64,000 bases of DNA, from positions 72,281,001 through 72,345,000 of the forward strand of contig CM059587.1 in NCBI GenBank assembly GCA_030407085.1. The letters run 5' to 3'. A program made the position numbers and the translations under genes. Under the pieces are notes generated by a model. The model was given only the letters and a program-made list of their open reading frames with translations. It did not search any database and was not told the origin of the DNA. This document shows, one piece after another, positions 33,701 to 44,480 of the stretch. The stretch comes from Trichopria drosophilae. Its lineage: Eukaryota; Arthropoda; Insecta; Hymenoptera; Diapriidae. Position 1 is the stretch's first letter. Every line of letters starts with the position of its first letter.

Positions 33701-35890
33701 TCATTTTTATTAACTTGGAAAACGTAAAAAATTACATCGATATGGTAATTAAAATATTGAAATTCTACATTAATATCGTTTTAAGCTCAATTTTAAAAGT
33801 AGCCTGAAAAGCTCCTTTCCTCGTTACAAATGCGACAAAAAAGAAAACTGCGAATGTGAAATTGAAACTTAATGAAATTTCAGTTTAATTAAACGCTACT
33901 ACGGAATCTAATCTAAATGAACAATATTTCGTACGTATATTTTGAATCGATATCGTCGCCAATTCAGAACAGCCTGTTCAAAGTTTCCTACAGATCCCTT
34001 TCTTGTGCATCTGCAGCTGACTCCTAAAAGAATACCACCATTCGGGTGTGAACCTTAGCTCGGATAAAGCTGCAAAAAACCACGAATATCGGAAGGACTG
34101 TAACATATCTAGTAATTATAAAGGTCGTAAATCATACGCAAATGAAACAACAGCTTTCTTTGCTAGGTGTCGCTAGCTAAAATATAGATTAGTAATTTTA
34201 AAGTTCAAAAATGGCAAATAACGTAAGAATTCTTTTCATTTTTGTTACGATCAATATCAGATGTCTCGTGGAGTCTTCGGAACTCCATTTTGAATTTTTG
34301 ATAACGTGACGACCAGTTCGCAATCTGTGACCCCTTGGCGACCTCTCCCCTTCATCTTTCTCGAAATGTATATGGGCGTCGGTTACATTTGTGCTTCATA
34401 GAATTACAACAGTTTCAGCATTGCGTACAGTGTTTATATTACATTTTTTTTTATTAACAATTATCAATTTTTGCAAAACCATAAAACGAAAATTTCATAT
34501 AAAAATGTTAAGTGACAATTTTAAATAACTTTTTGGAAAATAACAAATTTATTGATTCATTCCTTCAACAGACAATGGGTCGGAAAGTATACAACGCCAG
34601 TGCCGTAATATTGGACTGCATGTTGTCATCCAACCTGGAAGAGTGTATCGATAAATCTGTGGTGTTCATAAGAAATGGGTCATATGGTGGTTTGGGTTCA
34701 TTCTTCAATCAAAGAGAAGAAGACATCCGCCGAACAAGAGAAGATTTCCTGCGATTATATGGTCTATGTGTACCACACATGATCAGTATGTTTGACACTA
34801 ACATCGCTGCTGTCAAGAAAAGTGCCAGTAATTGTGTCAACCGCATCAATTCTGTATCGGAATCGGTATGATCCTTTCCATTTTTTACAACTGCATGTCC
34901 TTCGACATTGGCTAAACAATAATTTTTCATTTAGAGTGCCGATAGTCAGCATAAGGATTTGTACGAGAACTACAAGAAGCGAGATTTGGCATTGTCAAAC
35001 ACAGTCGTCAAAAACGTTGCAGATATTCTTGAACGACTGAAGGCCCATCCCAGAGACATGAAAAATAAGGTGGAAACTGAACGGAACCACTTCATTGGAA
35101 TCGTAAATAATACAATGATGCCAGCGATTATAGAAATTTACGTAAGTTTGATGCATTATGTAAAAATATACTGAACTTGTTACAATGAGAAGTTTTGTTA
35201 TAAAGTGTTTACTACTCAGTTTTAAATAAGGTGTTTATTGTTTGCAGGAAAATTCTGAAGCGGTTAAGAAGTTACAACCAGAGAGGACTTTTGTAGTGGA
35301 CGAGTGTCTGAAGTTCTTCAGGAAGAAGATATCTGCATTACTGTTCGTGGCGAAATCGTCCTTCGACGAATACGAAAAAGTATACTATTACAGAACGAGA
35401 ACTCTTTACACCATTCCAAGCCACCGACTTTATCCGGTATGTAAAAGTTTTATCTCATAAAGTAAAGTTAGCAAAGCATATGTTTATGCTCTTAGAATTT
35501 TGAAATCTTTTATTTTCTGGTGTAGTTTCAATATTGATGCACATTAGTAATTATAATGTTGTAAGACTAAAAAACATCATTTTTTTAAAGATGATAGCGC
35601 AAAAAGCCTACAACGCGAGCGCCGTGATTCTGGATTGCGCCTCCGAACCGGATATGGATTCGTGCATCGAAGCCGTCTTATTGGAGAATGAGACCACAAC
35701 AGTACAAAACATAAACGCTTACGTATCCTCCAGACTGAAACGGTTGGCGAAGTTGCTGGACGTGTTTCACGAAGGGATGCAGTACACCATCCCAAGTGCA
35801 TTGAGATTTTTCGAGAGATCTGTAGCGGATCTAGCGCAAAAAACGCTCATGTGCATCGAACGATTCGACCTCGTTTCCGACACGGCGTAA
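30718..35890 (+). CDS. Secreted protein of 477 residues built from two tandem three-exon modules; seven exons, family not recognised
   Basis: Exons 30718-30774, 32467-32673, 32765-32944, 34572-34865, 34935-35141, 35248-35436 and 35591-35890 join with every boundary in phase 0, GT donors (GTAAGT, GTGAGT, GTATGA, GTATGT) and AG acceptors. Residues 1-19 are a signal-peptide-like segment. Residues 20-246 (exons 2-4) and 247-477 (exons 5-7) are copies of one module. Their exon lengths are 207/180/294 and 207/189/300 bases, and both third exons carry YNASAVILDC followed eight residues later by CI. Module 1 has cysteines 104, 126, 164, 173, 214, 236; module 2 has 335, 394, 403, 466. N-glycosylation sequons occur at N41, N78, N156, N183, N304, N386 and N411. 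No transmembrane segment is visible after the N terminus, and the modules look helical and charged. Action outside the cell is inferred. A distant link to the cysteine-bearing TsetseEP/DUF725 insect proteins is possible, but that is a guess from architecture. A small extra exon inside the 1.7-kb first intron cannot be excluded. Confidence 0.9.
32467..32673 (+). CDS. Exon 2: module 1, first segment (residues 20-88)
   Basis: The acceptor is CTTTTCCAG and the donor is GAG followed by GTGAGT. It has 69 codons, exactly the length of exon 5. Aligned without gaps the two share about a dozen identities, including KD, Y, K, D, N, V, R, V, N, A and E at matching positions. It has no cysteine and carries sequons at N41 and N78. 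The sequence is charged and consistent with helices. The intron to exon 3 is 91 bases. Confidence 0.88.
32765..32944 (+). CDS. Exon 3: module 1, second segment (residues 89-148)
   Basis: The acceptor is GTTCCAG and the donor is ACC followed by GTAAGT. It has 60 codons with cysteines at 104 (KKDCSEF) and 126 (FDDCVQL), 22 residues apart. In exon 6 the equivalent of C104 is kept (C335), while the equivalent of C126 is a tyrosine in FDEY. The following intron is 1,627 bases and holds nothing I can recognise. Confidence 0.88.
34572..34865 (+). CDS. Exon 4: module 1, third segment (residues 149-246)
   Basis: The acceptor is CCTTCAACAG and the donor is TCG followed by GTATGA. It has 98 codons. It begins TMGRKVYNASAVILDC, the strongest match between the modules, then CI nine residues after C164 (C173), then C214 and C236. 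Sequons lie at N156 and N183. It is separated from module 2 by an intron of only 69 bases. Confidence 0.88.
34935..35141 (+). CDS. Exon 5: module 2, first segment (residues 247-315)
   Basis: The acceptor is TTTCATTTAG and the donor is TAC followed by GTAAGT. It has 69 codons, equal in length and phase to exon 2, with KDLYENYKKRD aligning to KDKYDALKRLD. There is a sequon at N304 and no cysteine. The next intron is 106 bases. Confidence 0.88.
35248..35436 (+). CDS. Exon 6: module 2, second segment (residues 316-378)
   Basis: The acceptor is TTGTTTGCAG and the donor is CCG followed by GTATGT. It has 63 codons, three more than exon 3. C335 (VVDECLKF) matches C104. Y357 stands where module 1 has C126. 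The tail is tyrosine- and arginine-rich. The next intron is 154 bases. Confidence 0.87.
35591..35890 (+). CDS. Exon 7: module 2, third segment and stop (residues 379-477)
   Basis: The acceptor is TTTTTTTAAAG. It encodes MIAQKAYNASAVILDC, then C403 and C466, and ends at TAA 35888-35890. The 99 codons parallel exon 4. The ungapped alignment places T444 opposite C214 of module 1. The ATG at the start of the exon is internal and not a separate start. Confidence 0.88.
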   Translation: MIAQKAYNASAVILDCASEPDMDSCIEAVLLENETTTVQNINAYVSSRLKRLAKLLDVFHEGMQYTIPSALRFFERSVADLAQKTLMCIERFDLVSDTA

Positions 35891-37121
35891 ACGTCCAATC
35901 GACGAAATCGAGCTTTACTGAACTGCAAAATTAAGGTCGAATCGAATTGCGAGATTCCGGTGAGGACCGAGAACCGAGACGTTACGGAATGTCAAGTTTT
36001 TGCCGCCATTTTGCATCCGTGAGCGGGCGAACCTTCGTCTCTGCGGACGTTTTATTTTATTACGCGATCGATTTTCAATGAGAATTTTAGTCTCTCTTTT
36101 TTTTCGTTCACTGGAATTCCCAGACGTAACTTAACTCGGGTCACATTCTCATGGAACGGATCTTCCGATTGGTCGGCGCTGATCGATGGAAATCCGTTAT
36201 GAAATGCGCGACCAAGTCGATGACTTAAGTACCGTCTGATGATTTTGGACTTCACTATAACTTCAACGTAATTTATGCACTTATGCGGTTAGACATTATA
36301 AGTTATGAATTACGGATCGTAACATGTTACACGATAAATGTAACATGTTACACGTGACATAACATATGAACACTCTTGACGAGAGACTGAGATCGATTTA
36401 GAAAACTGTATGACGCTCCGAAATAATTCTTTTGTTTATGGCCATTCCACATTGTTCAAGTTTATTTATACAAGGAAATATACTTCGTTTTATTTGACAT
36501 TTACAGTTTCGTTCTTCTCAGGTACTGTGGAATGACTCTTTTCGAAAATATCATGAACTGAAAGGCGTCGAGCTTTGCCTGACAACTATGAACTCGGTGG
36601 CGCTTTTTTCATAAAAAAGTTGCCGGAACAGAATTACTCATTCATTTCGTTAATTCGGAAGCCGGCTACCTTTCTCAAGAACGATTGAAACTTTTGCTTA
36701 GTTGAAAGCGGAGTTGCCTAAATTATCTTATCGTAAATGGTTCGAAGCGAAGTGCGTAAACGTTTTTATAAAAAAAAAAAATAACGTAGCTTAGAAATAG
36801 TATCTGTAAGTAATACGTGTGTTTATATGTTGTGACATTAAGTTAATAGTGATATGCCGAGGCGCCATTGTAAGATAATGTATAAATATATACAATTGTT
36901 CTTGTAAAGATTAGACGGTAACGCAATACCAAATGAACTAACGAGTATTTCTATTTTTAATATTGTATTTTGTCTAATTTATATTAAAGAACGCCTTTTA
37001 ATATATCATGAAATTATTGAGTTTTACTTCACAACCATCCCATTATATAAATTTAGTAATTATTTAAAAAATAAGTGTTTTTTATTACAATTTATCTATG
37101 ATCATTTTTAAAACAAATAAA
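35891..37121 (+). other. 3' untranslated region and poly(A) signals of the secreted-protein gene
   Basis: After the stop there is about 1 kb of sequence richer in CpG than the flanks and without a convincing reading frame. The first poly(A)-like hexamer is ATTAAA at 36983-36988, and a canonical AATAAA lies at 37116-37121. Either could end the transcript. The ATTAAA is closer and the GC content drops just after it. Confidence 0.55.
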
Positions 37122-37394
37122 AAAACTACTCTACATGATTTTCGCCAATAATATGCCACATAGTGTTTCGAGAAGAATTTTTCGTTCCCAAAAAGATGAC
37201 GCTGGCAGAATTTTCATATCGTGTCGCATTTCCGAGAAAAGTGCAATTAGATTTGTTAAAATGTTGGCACTTTTTCGATTGCTTTTGTAGCAAAAGGATT
37301 TTACTTTTGACAATCATAGGATCATTTCCGAAGTATTTTTGGTACTGAAAACGATGGAAAAATTTGTTACTTAAGGTTTTCAAGGTTGCTGATT

Positions 37395-37580
37395 ACAAAT
37401 CCGCCATCAGCTTCTTGAAACTCAAAATGGCGGATCCAATACGGTGGACGAATTTTTAAAATCGCTTCAGATTTGCAGGTATGTACTTACTTTGAGATTT
37501 GGAATGTCGCATGTTTCAAACATTATGCCAGTTTAAATTCAAAATGGCGGACCAGCGTAACGGACGAATTTTTAAACAAT
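37395..37580. repeat. Two GCCAT-type repeat units just after the secreted-protein gene
   Basis: CAAAATGGCGGATCCAATAC at 37423 and CAAAATGGCGGACCAGCGTA at 37540, each followed by GGACGAATTTTTAAA, are about 118 bases apart. They are in the same family as 41040-41605. Confidence 0.6.
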
Positions 37581-37945
37581 TCGTAAAGACACGGTTAAAT
37601 GTGTCAATTCTCTTTTGTCACAAATATGGAAATGTGGAATATGGAAACATGGAAGAAAAGGGAAAGAAATGTGGAAAACGCATATTTAATACATAAAATG
37701 TAACTTTTCTCGAAAATGAATTAAGATAAGAGGATTCTGATAGCGCTACCATTTCCAGCTTAACAAAAAATACTTGGGAAATGATACTGCCATTGTCAAA
37801 AGTAAATTCTCTTTTGCTGCAAAGACAATGGAAATTTGACGCTTTTAGACTTTTCCTTTTGTGTAACCCTATTTATGACAAAAAATCGATAAGACCCATT
37901 GTATATAACTAATCTGAAGTTATGAATGAATCATGAAGAGCCCAT

Positions 37946-38341
37946 CAGATAGCAAGGTGAGTTGACATAAGGTGCGTAATGGAACTCACAAATGAGATTA
38001 AAGCGCACGTCTGCTCTCCATGTGAGTGCTATTTGTATCCTCCAATCAGATGACGATCGTCACTCACATATGAGTCTATCCTTACTGAATAATTTGCGCA
38101 TGCGCAAACCACGAAATTCTTTCCGCGCAGGCATTCTACTCGACGTCGATTGGTTGCTCATCGAGAGGAATAGCCAAACATTACAAGTATCGCAAAAATC
38201 TCATATGTGCGTAGGGGCGCAGATTTTTTACGCATGCGTAACCCAATTCCGTATATTTTACTCATTCCTAAACTCTCATATGTATTCACATAAACACTCA
38301 TGAGTGAGATCTCAACGGTGCAACTCAAACCTTACTATCTG
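37946..38341. mobile_element. Non-autonomous TIR element of 396 bp
   Basis: It begins CAGATAGCAAGGTGAGTTG and ends with the inverse CAACTCAAACCTTACTATCTG. The inverted similarity runs inward for about 50 bases with small gaps (GGTGCGTAATGGAACTCACAAATGAG against GGTGCAACTC-type sequence). The interior has GCGCATGCGC-type and CATATGAG-type palindromes. I could not find a clean target duplication. The 103-codon frame inside has no support as a gene. Confidence 0.6.
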
Positions 38342-38875
38342 CGAGACTAGATATTCATAAATGATAATGATTACTTTTTCATCTCAATTTTCTATGATTT
38401 CAACCATTACACTATCAAATAATCGACATTTGTGCAAGAAAATGCAAATTTACAACTTGCAGACGCCATCTTAAATGGCCTCTCTCGCAATGGTTAGTAT
38501 CGCCCTTTTCATTGTCAAAAAATGCTATTCTTGCAAAGTAACGTTGAAAAATCGGTATTTTTTCGAAAAAAGTCAAAAAAATGAGCTACAAAACTATCCT
38601 CTTGACTTATTTCAATTTTTTTAACGTTAGCAAAATAAAGTTACTGCGCTGAACATTTCGTCCATTTGTATTGAATAATATTATCGAACAAAAAATTCTG
38701 TTATTATAAGATTTTAGATTATAAATTCAAACTAGCAAAATAAGTTTGAATTCATGATCAGAGATCTGAAAAATGAAAGAAAACATAAATACACACTTCA
38801 TGGAAGTCTTTGACGTACAATTCACAATGCTTTTGTGATGCATACTTTTAATTTTTCTAGTTAATTTTTTTCAAA

Positions 38876-39390
38876 TAACAAAATCTTGTCTGCCACAGCG
38901 TTCGACAGGCAATCGAAAGGTCCCGGGTTTAACTCCCGGCGCATTGTCTACGTACCTAATTAACTTGCCATTACCTAGAATATAGATAGTTTTACTGTCC
39001 AATATTTGCTCCTAAATTTTAGTAAAAAACTGGTCATTTACCCTAAGTAACTAACCTTCTCGACGTTCGTGACGTCACGTTAGGTATTCACGTTACACTA
39101 CACTTATTCGCTACATTTTAGTATAAAAAACGGTGCAGATGCCGAATTCGCTATTGCATATAGGAGAATCATATTTTCAGAAACATCGATTACAATTGTA
39201 GAAATGTGACTAAAACATATTCAAAAGTTTATATTCCAAAGTTTTCGGTTATCAATAATGGCTAGTTCATAGGCATATCAGCGTTACATTACCACAAGAA
39301 AACCGGCCAGAATTCAGGGAAAATGTTGGCCATAATCTGGCCATTAGTGGGTAATAATGGCCATAAACCAGGCAAAAAGTGGTCAATTTT
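38876..39390 (+). repeat. tRNA-derived dispersed repeat, copy A (SINE-like)
   Basis: The head at 38893-38945 has an anticodon-arm-like hairpin (TTCGA, loop CAGGCAA, TCGAA; anticodon GGC, Ala-like) followed by a perfect T arm (CCGGG, TTTAACT, CCCGG). The body (ATTACCTAGAATATAGATAG, CTTCTCGACGTTCGTGACGT) and tail (TTGGCCATAATCTGGCCATT) recur at 47.6-48.5 kb. The 5' tRNA half is lost. The jockey pseudogene follows directly. Confidence 0.55.
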
Positions 39391-39429
39391 TCCTCCAGGG
39401 AACTTAAATTTTTATTCTTTTAAGCATTC

Positions 39430-40460
39430 AATAATGATGGACTCTACATATGTAGCTTTTTCGAAGGCTCAGTCAATCACCATCATCTGTTACAAAATGT
39501 ATGGAATTGGGGGTGGTTTGCACCGCTGGCTTTGGTCCTATTTGTAAGGTCGTGAGCCGTCGGTAAAAATATGAAGGAGTATCTTTGATAAAATTAAAAT
39601 ATCTTCTTGTGTTTTCCAAGGGTAGCACTTGGACCCAATTTTATTCTTAATATTTATTAAAATTCCGAACTGCATACGATTATCCAGGGTCCTTTTGTAT
39701 GCCGACGATGTCAAACCTGTCTCCAACATCTCAATGGCTTGCCAATTAATTTAAAAAAATGTAACATCGCATCTTTTTGTAGATTATTTTTCGATTACAG
39801 TTATCCACTGCAAGATACACCGTTGTCAGAGTTGAAGTAGCATCTGATGTAGGGGTTTTATTCGACTCGTCATTATAATTTAAGGAAGATATGAGGCATG
39901 CCATGAGGAAAGCGGTAATAAAAATTGACTTATTTAATTGCTGTAACAATTAATTCATTCAATTAGTTACCTTTGTAAAATGTTAGTGTTACAAATTTGT
40001 AATTTGGTCTCCTAATATTCCTACTCAACACAACCCGAGGAGAAATTTATTAGGGCCCTGGTCAGGCTCGTAACGATGTGGTCTTTTTAGAATCTGTGCA
40101 GTGTAAATTTATAAGATTTTTTAAATCGATCTTAAAAATGTTCGGTCTAACTATGTTTCACATGCAGCAGCATCATTAATATAATCTACTTTTAGTAAAT
40201 AAAACTATATATAATTTGCTTAACTCGTCAGTAAATGCCAACTTATTTCAATATCGTCAATTACCTTAAAATATACGTAATTCCAGACCTTTGGAAGAAC
40301 ATGGAACCAGTGTTAATTACATATTCCATTCCTATCTTTTCCGATTAATCCGCCTTTGGAGTACTCCCTAACTCAGTTCGTCTTCTTCGTCTATTGCAAC
40401 ATTCAAATCGAACTTGCTGAATTATTTGTCAACCTGAGTTCCTCTCCCAAGTGATCTTTC
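39430..40460 (+). pseudogene. Jockey-superfamily LINE reverse transcriptase, decayed
   Basis: Motifs appear in order. FSKA is at 39458-39469, then a WSYL helix near 39530-39544, then QG followed by a stop and HLDPILFLIF at 39617-39658, then LLYADDVK with YADD at 39698-39709, all in one frame. The stops TAA 39545-39547 and TAG 39623-39625 interrupt that frame. After a frameshift, DVGVLFDSSL is near 39850 and VIWSP near 40005, then a LINE-type C-terminal region (KTIYNLLNSS near 40200) to about 40450. The expected QGS serine is the TAG. This is a dead non-LTR retrotransposon fragment. The endonuclease domain and 5' end are missing. Confidence 0.8.
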
Positions 40461-40817
40461 ATTCTTTTATTTGGTCTGTGGTAGTTTTTGCATAATTTTA
40501 TGTTATTTTACAAAGGTGTACATTATGTTATTGTATATGAGCTGTTCAATTCCTAGAAAGAAGTTGAATAAATAAATATTTTTCTCAAAATCATATGCAA
40601 ATTCAATTTTTTTTCGTATAAATTTCTGCAATGCCATTTGAGGGGCCCAAAATAAATATTTACGCCGCAATAAGTGTAAAATTCGATTTTGCGAAAATTT
40701 GAATTTGCGGCAGTAAAATATCACATCATTTATCTAACCTATTGATGTATAAATTCGGGTTTAAACTCAAATTTATCTGTGAATTTTATCATTTTTTATA
40801 GCATAATTATTAACTAA

Positions 40818-41828
40818 CAAGTAACACTAGGGAAGTGATAATCACCGATTTTTTTGAAACTGCGTGTACAAGTACTTCTTTAAAAAGTATTTAACACGTG
40901 TTTTTTTGTTTTTCCCCAAAAACCATTTTTGGGGTAGAAATCACCCTTGAATGTTTGTAGAAATGGCCCTTGAATGTCTTTAGGGTTGTTAAAAATTATT
41001 TGTAGCATGTCTGTCAATATTGGGATACTGACGGTTTGAGGTCGCTGATGAAGAATTTGAAATCAGATTTTGAAAATTCAAAATGGCGGGTCCAATATGG
41101 CGGTCGAATTTTTATTAATTTTTATGAATATAATGAAAATTGATATCTTTATGTTTTTGCGGTCGCTGATGACGATTCTAAAGTCAGGTTTTGAAAATTC
41201 AAAATGGCGGAACCAATATTTATTTACTTCATGATATAACACTAATGCAGTTTATAATTGTTACGTATCCGGAAACTTGACCGTCTTGCAACGGCTATTC
41301 TTAATCTACTATTTCATAAAATCTAACATCATGTTGATAATCAGCAATGCCAAAAATCCCTAGCCAACCATGTTTCACAAAATTCCTGAAAAATAGTAAA
41401 AATTCGTCCGCCATATTGGTTCCGCCATTTTGAATTTTCAAAACCTGACTTTAGAATCGTCATCAGCGACCGAAAAACATGAAGATATCAATTTTCATTA
41501 CATTCATAAAAATTAATAAAAATTCGTCCGCCATATTGGATCCGCCATTTTGAATTTTCAAGATCTGACTTCAAATTCTTCATCAGCGACCTCAAAACGT
41601 CAATATCCCAATATTAATAGACATGCTACAAATAATTTTTAACATACTATTATTCAACCCTAAAGACAACCAATACGGGCCATTTCTACAAACATTCAAG
41701 GGTGATTTCTATCCCAAAAATGGTTTTTGGGGAAAAACAAAAAAACACGTGTTAAATACTTTTTAAAGAAGTACTTGTATACGCATTTTCAAAAAAATCG
41801 GTGATTATCACTTCCCTAGTGTTACTTG
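40818..41828. mobile_element. Foldback TIR element of 1,011 bp flanked by TAA
   Basis: The left end CAAGTAACACTAGGGAAGTG (40818) and its inverse ending at 41828 are flanked by TAA on both sides (40815-40817, 41829-41831), a 3-bp duplication as in PIF/Harbinger-type elements. The arms are about 400 bases each (40818-41218 and 41413-41828) around a loop of about 195 bases. Each arm contains two copies of a roughly 120-bp unit with AAAATGGCGG and CCAATATGGCGG. No transposase frame is present, so it would be a non-autonomous element. Confidence 0.8.
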
Positions 41829-41831
41829 TAA

Positions 41832-43980
41832 GTAAAATTAACATTTTCCGTGGAATATAAGGTATTAACTACAAAATTTTCAATATTATGTATGAGAATT
41901 ATAATTATAAGGATTATAATTTTAAGGGTTATGTTTTATTTAACCTTTTCGGTTTTCTACAAAAAATTAAACATTAAAGTTCTTATTTATGATGACAAAT
42001 GATTTTATATTTTAATTTAAAAAAATGTAAAAATTATTAAGTAATTCATAAATGTTAAAAAAGAATTCCGTGAGAATGAAAAAATAAGTAAATGTCATTA
42101 TAAGGTTCAATGTTAAGTCCCAAAATGTGATCTTTTAATAATTGGACCGTTAACTATAATTCAATATCTTATTTTATGATTTGTGTATACGGTTTCGAAA
42201 AGCTCATGGAAGTCATTATTGATGGTCGAAAAGCCGTAATAAAAGTAGCCCTAGAATTCCGCCACCACTTTAATGTAGGTGTGTTTTTTAACTACATTGA
42301 AAGTGACTATCCTTGTTTAGTGCACTCAATAAACCTATTTTTTAGCAGCGTCAATCTTCAGAAATAACTTTCAATACAAACCTAAAGCCAATTTTTTAAA
42401 AATTCTTCGTACCACTTATACGACAGTTTTTTTGTGCATTTATAGTTTGCTTCCGAAATTAGTCGACAAGCTTATAAACGAAATTCATGTGCACTTCGGT
42501 AACTATACATTTGATCTAATTTCTGGTTTTTTAGTCCATCCGCTCGTAAATCTTAGGAAAGATTTGCAGGAAAAGCTTTGGTACACCTCATCACGTTTAC
42601 TATCGCGGTTCGTAATTACCTGTTTTTTTACGCAGGCAATAAACGCATTTGCTATAAAAATATTATTGCGATGGACTAAAAAACGTGCATCAGGTACAAA
42701 TTTTTTAAAGATCGTAGCATTTGTTAGTTGGATCATTCGATTATTATACGTCTAATTTGGCTTCCCGAGAACGCTCCATATAATTATGGTCTTGAATCCT
42801 CTTAAAAAGTTTCCTAAAAAGCTTTCAGTGCATCTTTTAAAATGGAACACTTCTGAAATTTAAGAAGAGATGCACTGTAAAATGACCTTGATGAAATGTG
42901 TTTGCTGGCGCATAAAATAACGGTAATATATCATCCAAGTATACAGGACGAATGGAGAGGCATTTTTATCAAGAATGCAATAAAACGTTTAAAAAATTGT
43001 GTAGCATTTGTGGCATATAATTTAGGAAATCTTGTCAGGAAATTTCGTTTATTTATAAATTATTATTTCTGCTCATCGTTCGATCTACAAAAGGGCGAAT
43101 AAAAATGAATATTTGGTAGGTTGAAATTATCAACCAATTACAGTTTTATCATATAAAAGCTATTATCAGAGACGTTAATTTTGGAGGAAAAACGACCTGA
43201 GTTGATAAATTATACGTTAAATTGACATGAATCTGTCCAGATGATAAATGGACATCATTGGCAGAATACGCGAAACGAATGATCAGTAATTTTAAAAACA
43301 AAAATGTCAAAATAGTTCATTATTTGTGTGGTTAACCACGTCATTAAAAGTAAACCCCAGTCAAGTAGCGATGTTCCAAAGTTAGGAAAATAAAGCAGGG
43401 AGTAAAAATTACAGCGGAAGTTTGAATCGTTTGGGAAGGAAATAAGGCTGTTGGCTTAGAAAAAGTTGGTGACCCAACTTTTATTAAAAAGGAAAGCCGG
43501 GATCTGAATTAAATCGCTACTACTTGTTGGGATAACGGGATTTTCATATTAAAGAGATACGTTCAAGAGGCCGGATTTTCACCCTTCAAGTATTGCCTTG
43601 CTTGGCTGAATCCCCGGAATCCGACCGTGCCATTCATGCGACGAAACGCAAGACCTCGCTAAGAAGATACTTTAAAACGACTAGCAAATGAGACTGCTGA
43701 AATGCTAATACCTCGATAATGTTTTAGCACCTAGTGCTCGAAATACATTTACATTTTATGACGCTCTCGTCTTAATAATGTAGCAGTTAGCATGTAATTA
43801 AACATAATGGTAAGATACTGCGAAAGAGATAAATTTTGATGATGTCTTATTGTCACATATTTTGTAATCTACTCTTGTTTCATGTGTTATTGAGATGAAC
43901 AAATACAAAATAAATAAAATGGGACTAGAGTATTCCATGACATGTCAACTTGAGGTGTCTTGGCAAAAACTATTAATTTT
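41832..43980. other. Intergenic sequence with three unexplained + frames
   Basis: Frames 42176-42367, 42432-42755 and 42896-43102 are open in a 0.9-kb stretch. The middle one (107 codons) includes a hydrophobic, basic C-terminal half. They do not join with convincing splice sites, and I recognise no family. Confidence 0.4.
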
Positions 43981-43989
43981 GTCTGATTG

Positions 43990-44480
43990 GAATTATCTAA
44001 TAATCCAGTGCGACACCTCCTAGTGTTCTTAACGCACTAGATCTTCTAACAGTTGGAGAAAAGGTCCCCTTCGTCGCAATTAGAATATCGTCGGCATATC
44101 CAATGACGTCGCAGCCCTGATCAGCTACCCTTCTCCAACACCCATCTATCACGATGTTCTATAGCATGGGTGAAAGCTCTCCTCCCTGAAGGCAGTGGCT
44201 GACGACGGCGCCTTTCAGGGTGGCGTTGCCTCCAGAGACTACTAGTTCCTTGTTGCTCAGCATGTTGCTGATCCAGTTTACCAGAAGCCCGGGCATACCC
44301 ATACCCAGAACTCCCGCCGCCGCCACTCCGCAAATAGCCTCCGGTGCAGTATTCTTGAAGGTTCTATATATCGAGGAAAGCTCCCACGACAAATCCGACG
44401 CTATTCAGCTATTCCTTTAGGAACGGAACTGTAAACTGCCTGGTTGATTCGACGATTCCGCTCTTTACGAGATCAATCCC
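43990..44480 (-). pseudogene. Non-LTR retrotransposon reverse transcriptase fragment (R1/jockey type), decayed
   Basis: On the minus strand the frame from 44392 reads AAAGVLGMGMPGLLVNWISN, then CLQGGELSPML, then TAG at 44161-44159 (expected Trp), then NIVIDGCWRRVADQG and GYADDILIATKGTF, with YADD at 44098-44087. These match reverse-transcriptase motifs 3-5. Upstream, GFVVGAFLDI lies in another frame and ends in TAG, so there is also a frameshift. Similarity stops soon after YADD. The fragment is markedly more GC-rich than its AT-rich surroundings, which suggests fairly recent arrival from an element with different composition. Confidence 0.8.

Noticed and set aside
36052..36255. Minus-strand frame of 67 codons in the 3' UTR of the secreted-protein gene
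   Set aside because: Probably favoured by the higher GC of the UTR; no supporting signals.
37992..38303. + strand frame of 103 codons
   Set aside because: It lies wholly inside the 396-bp TIR element and matches no transposase.
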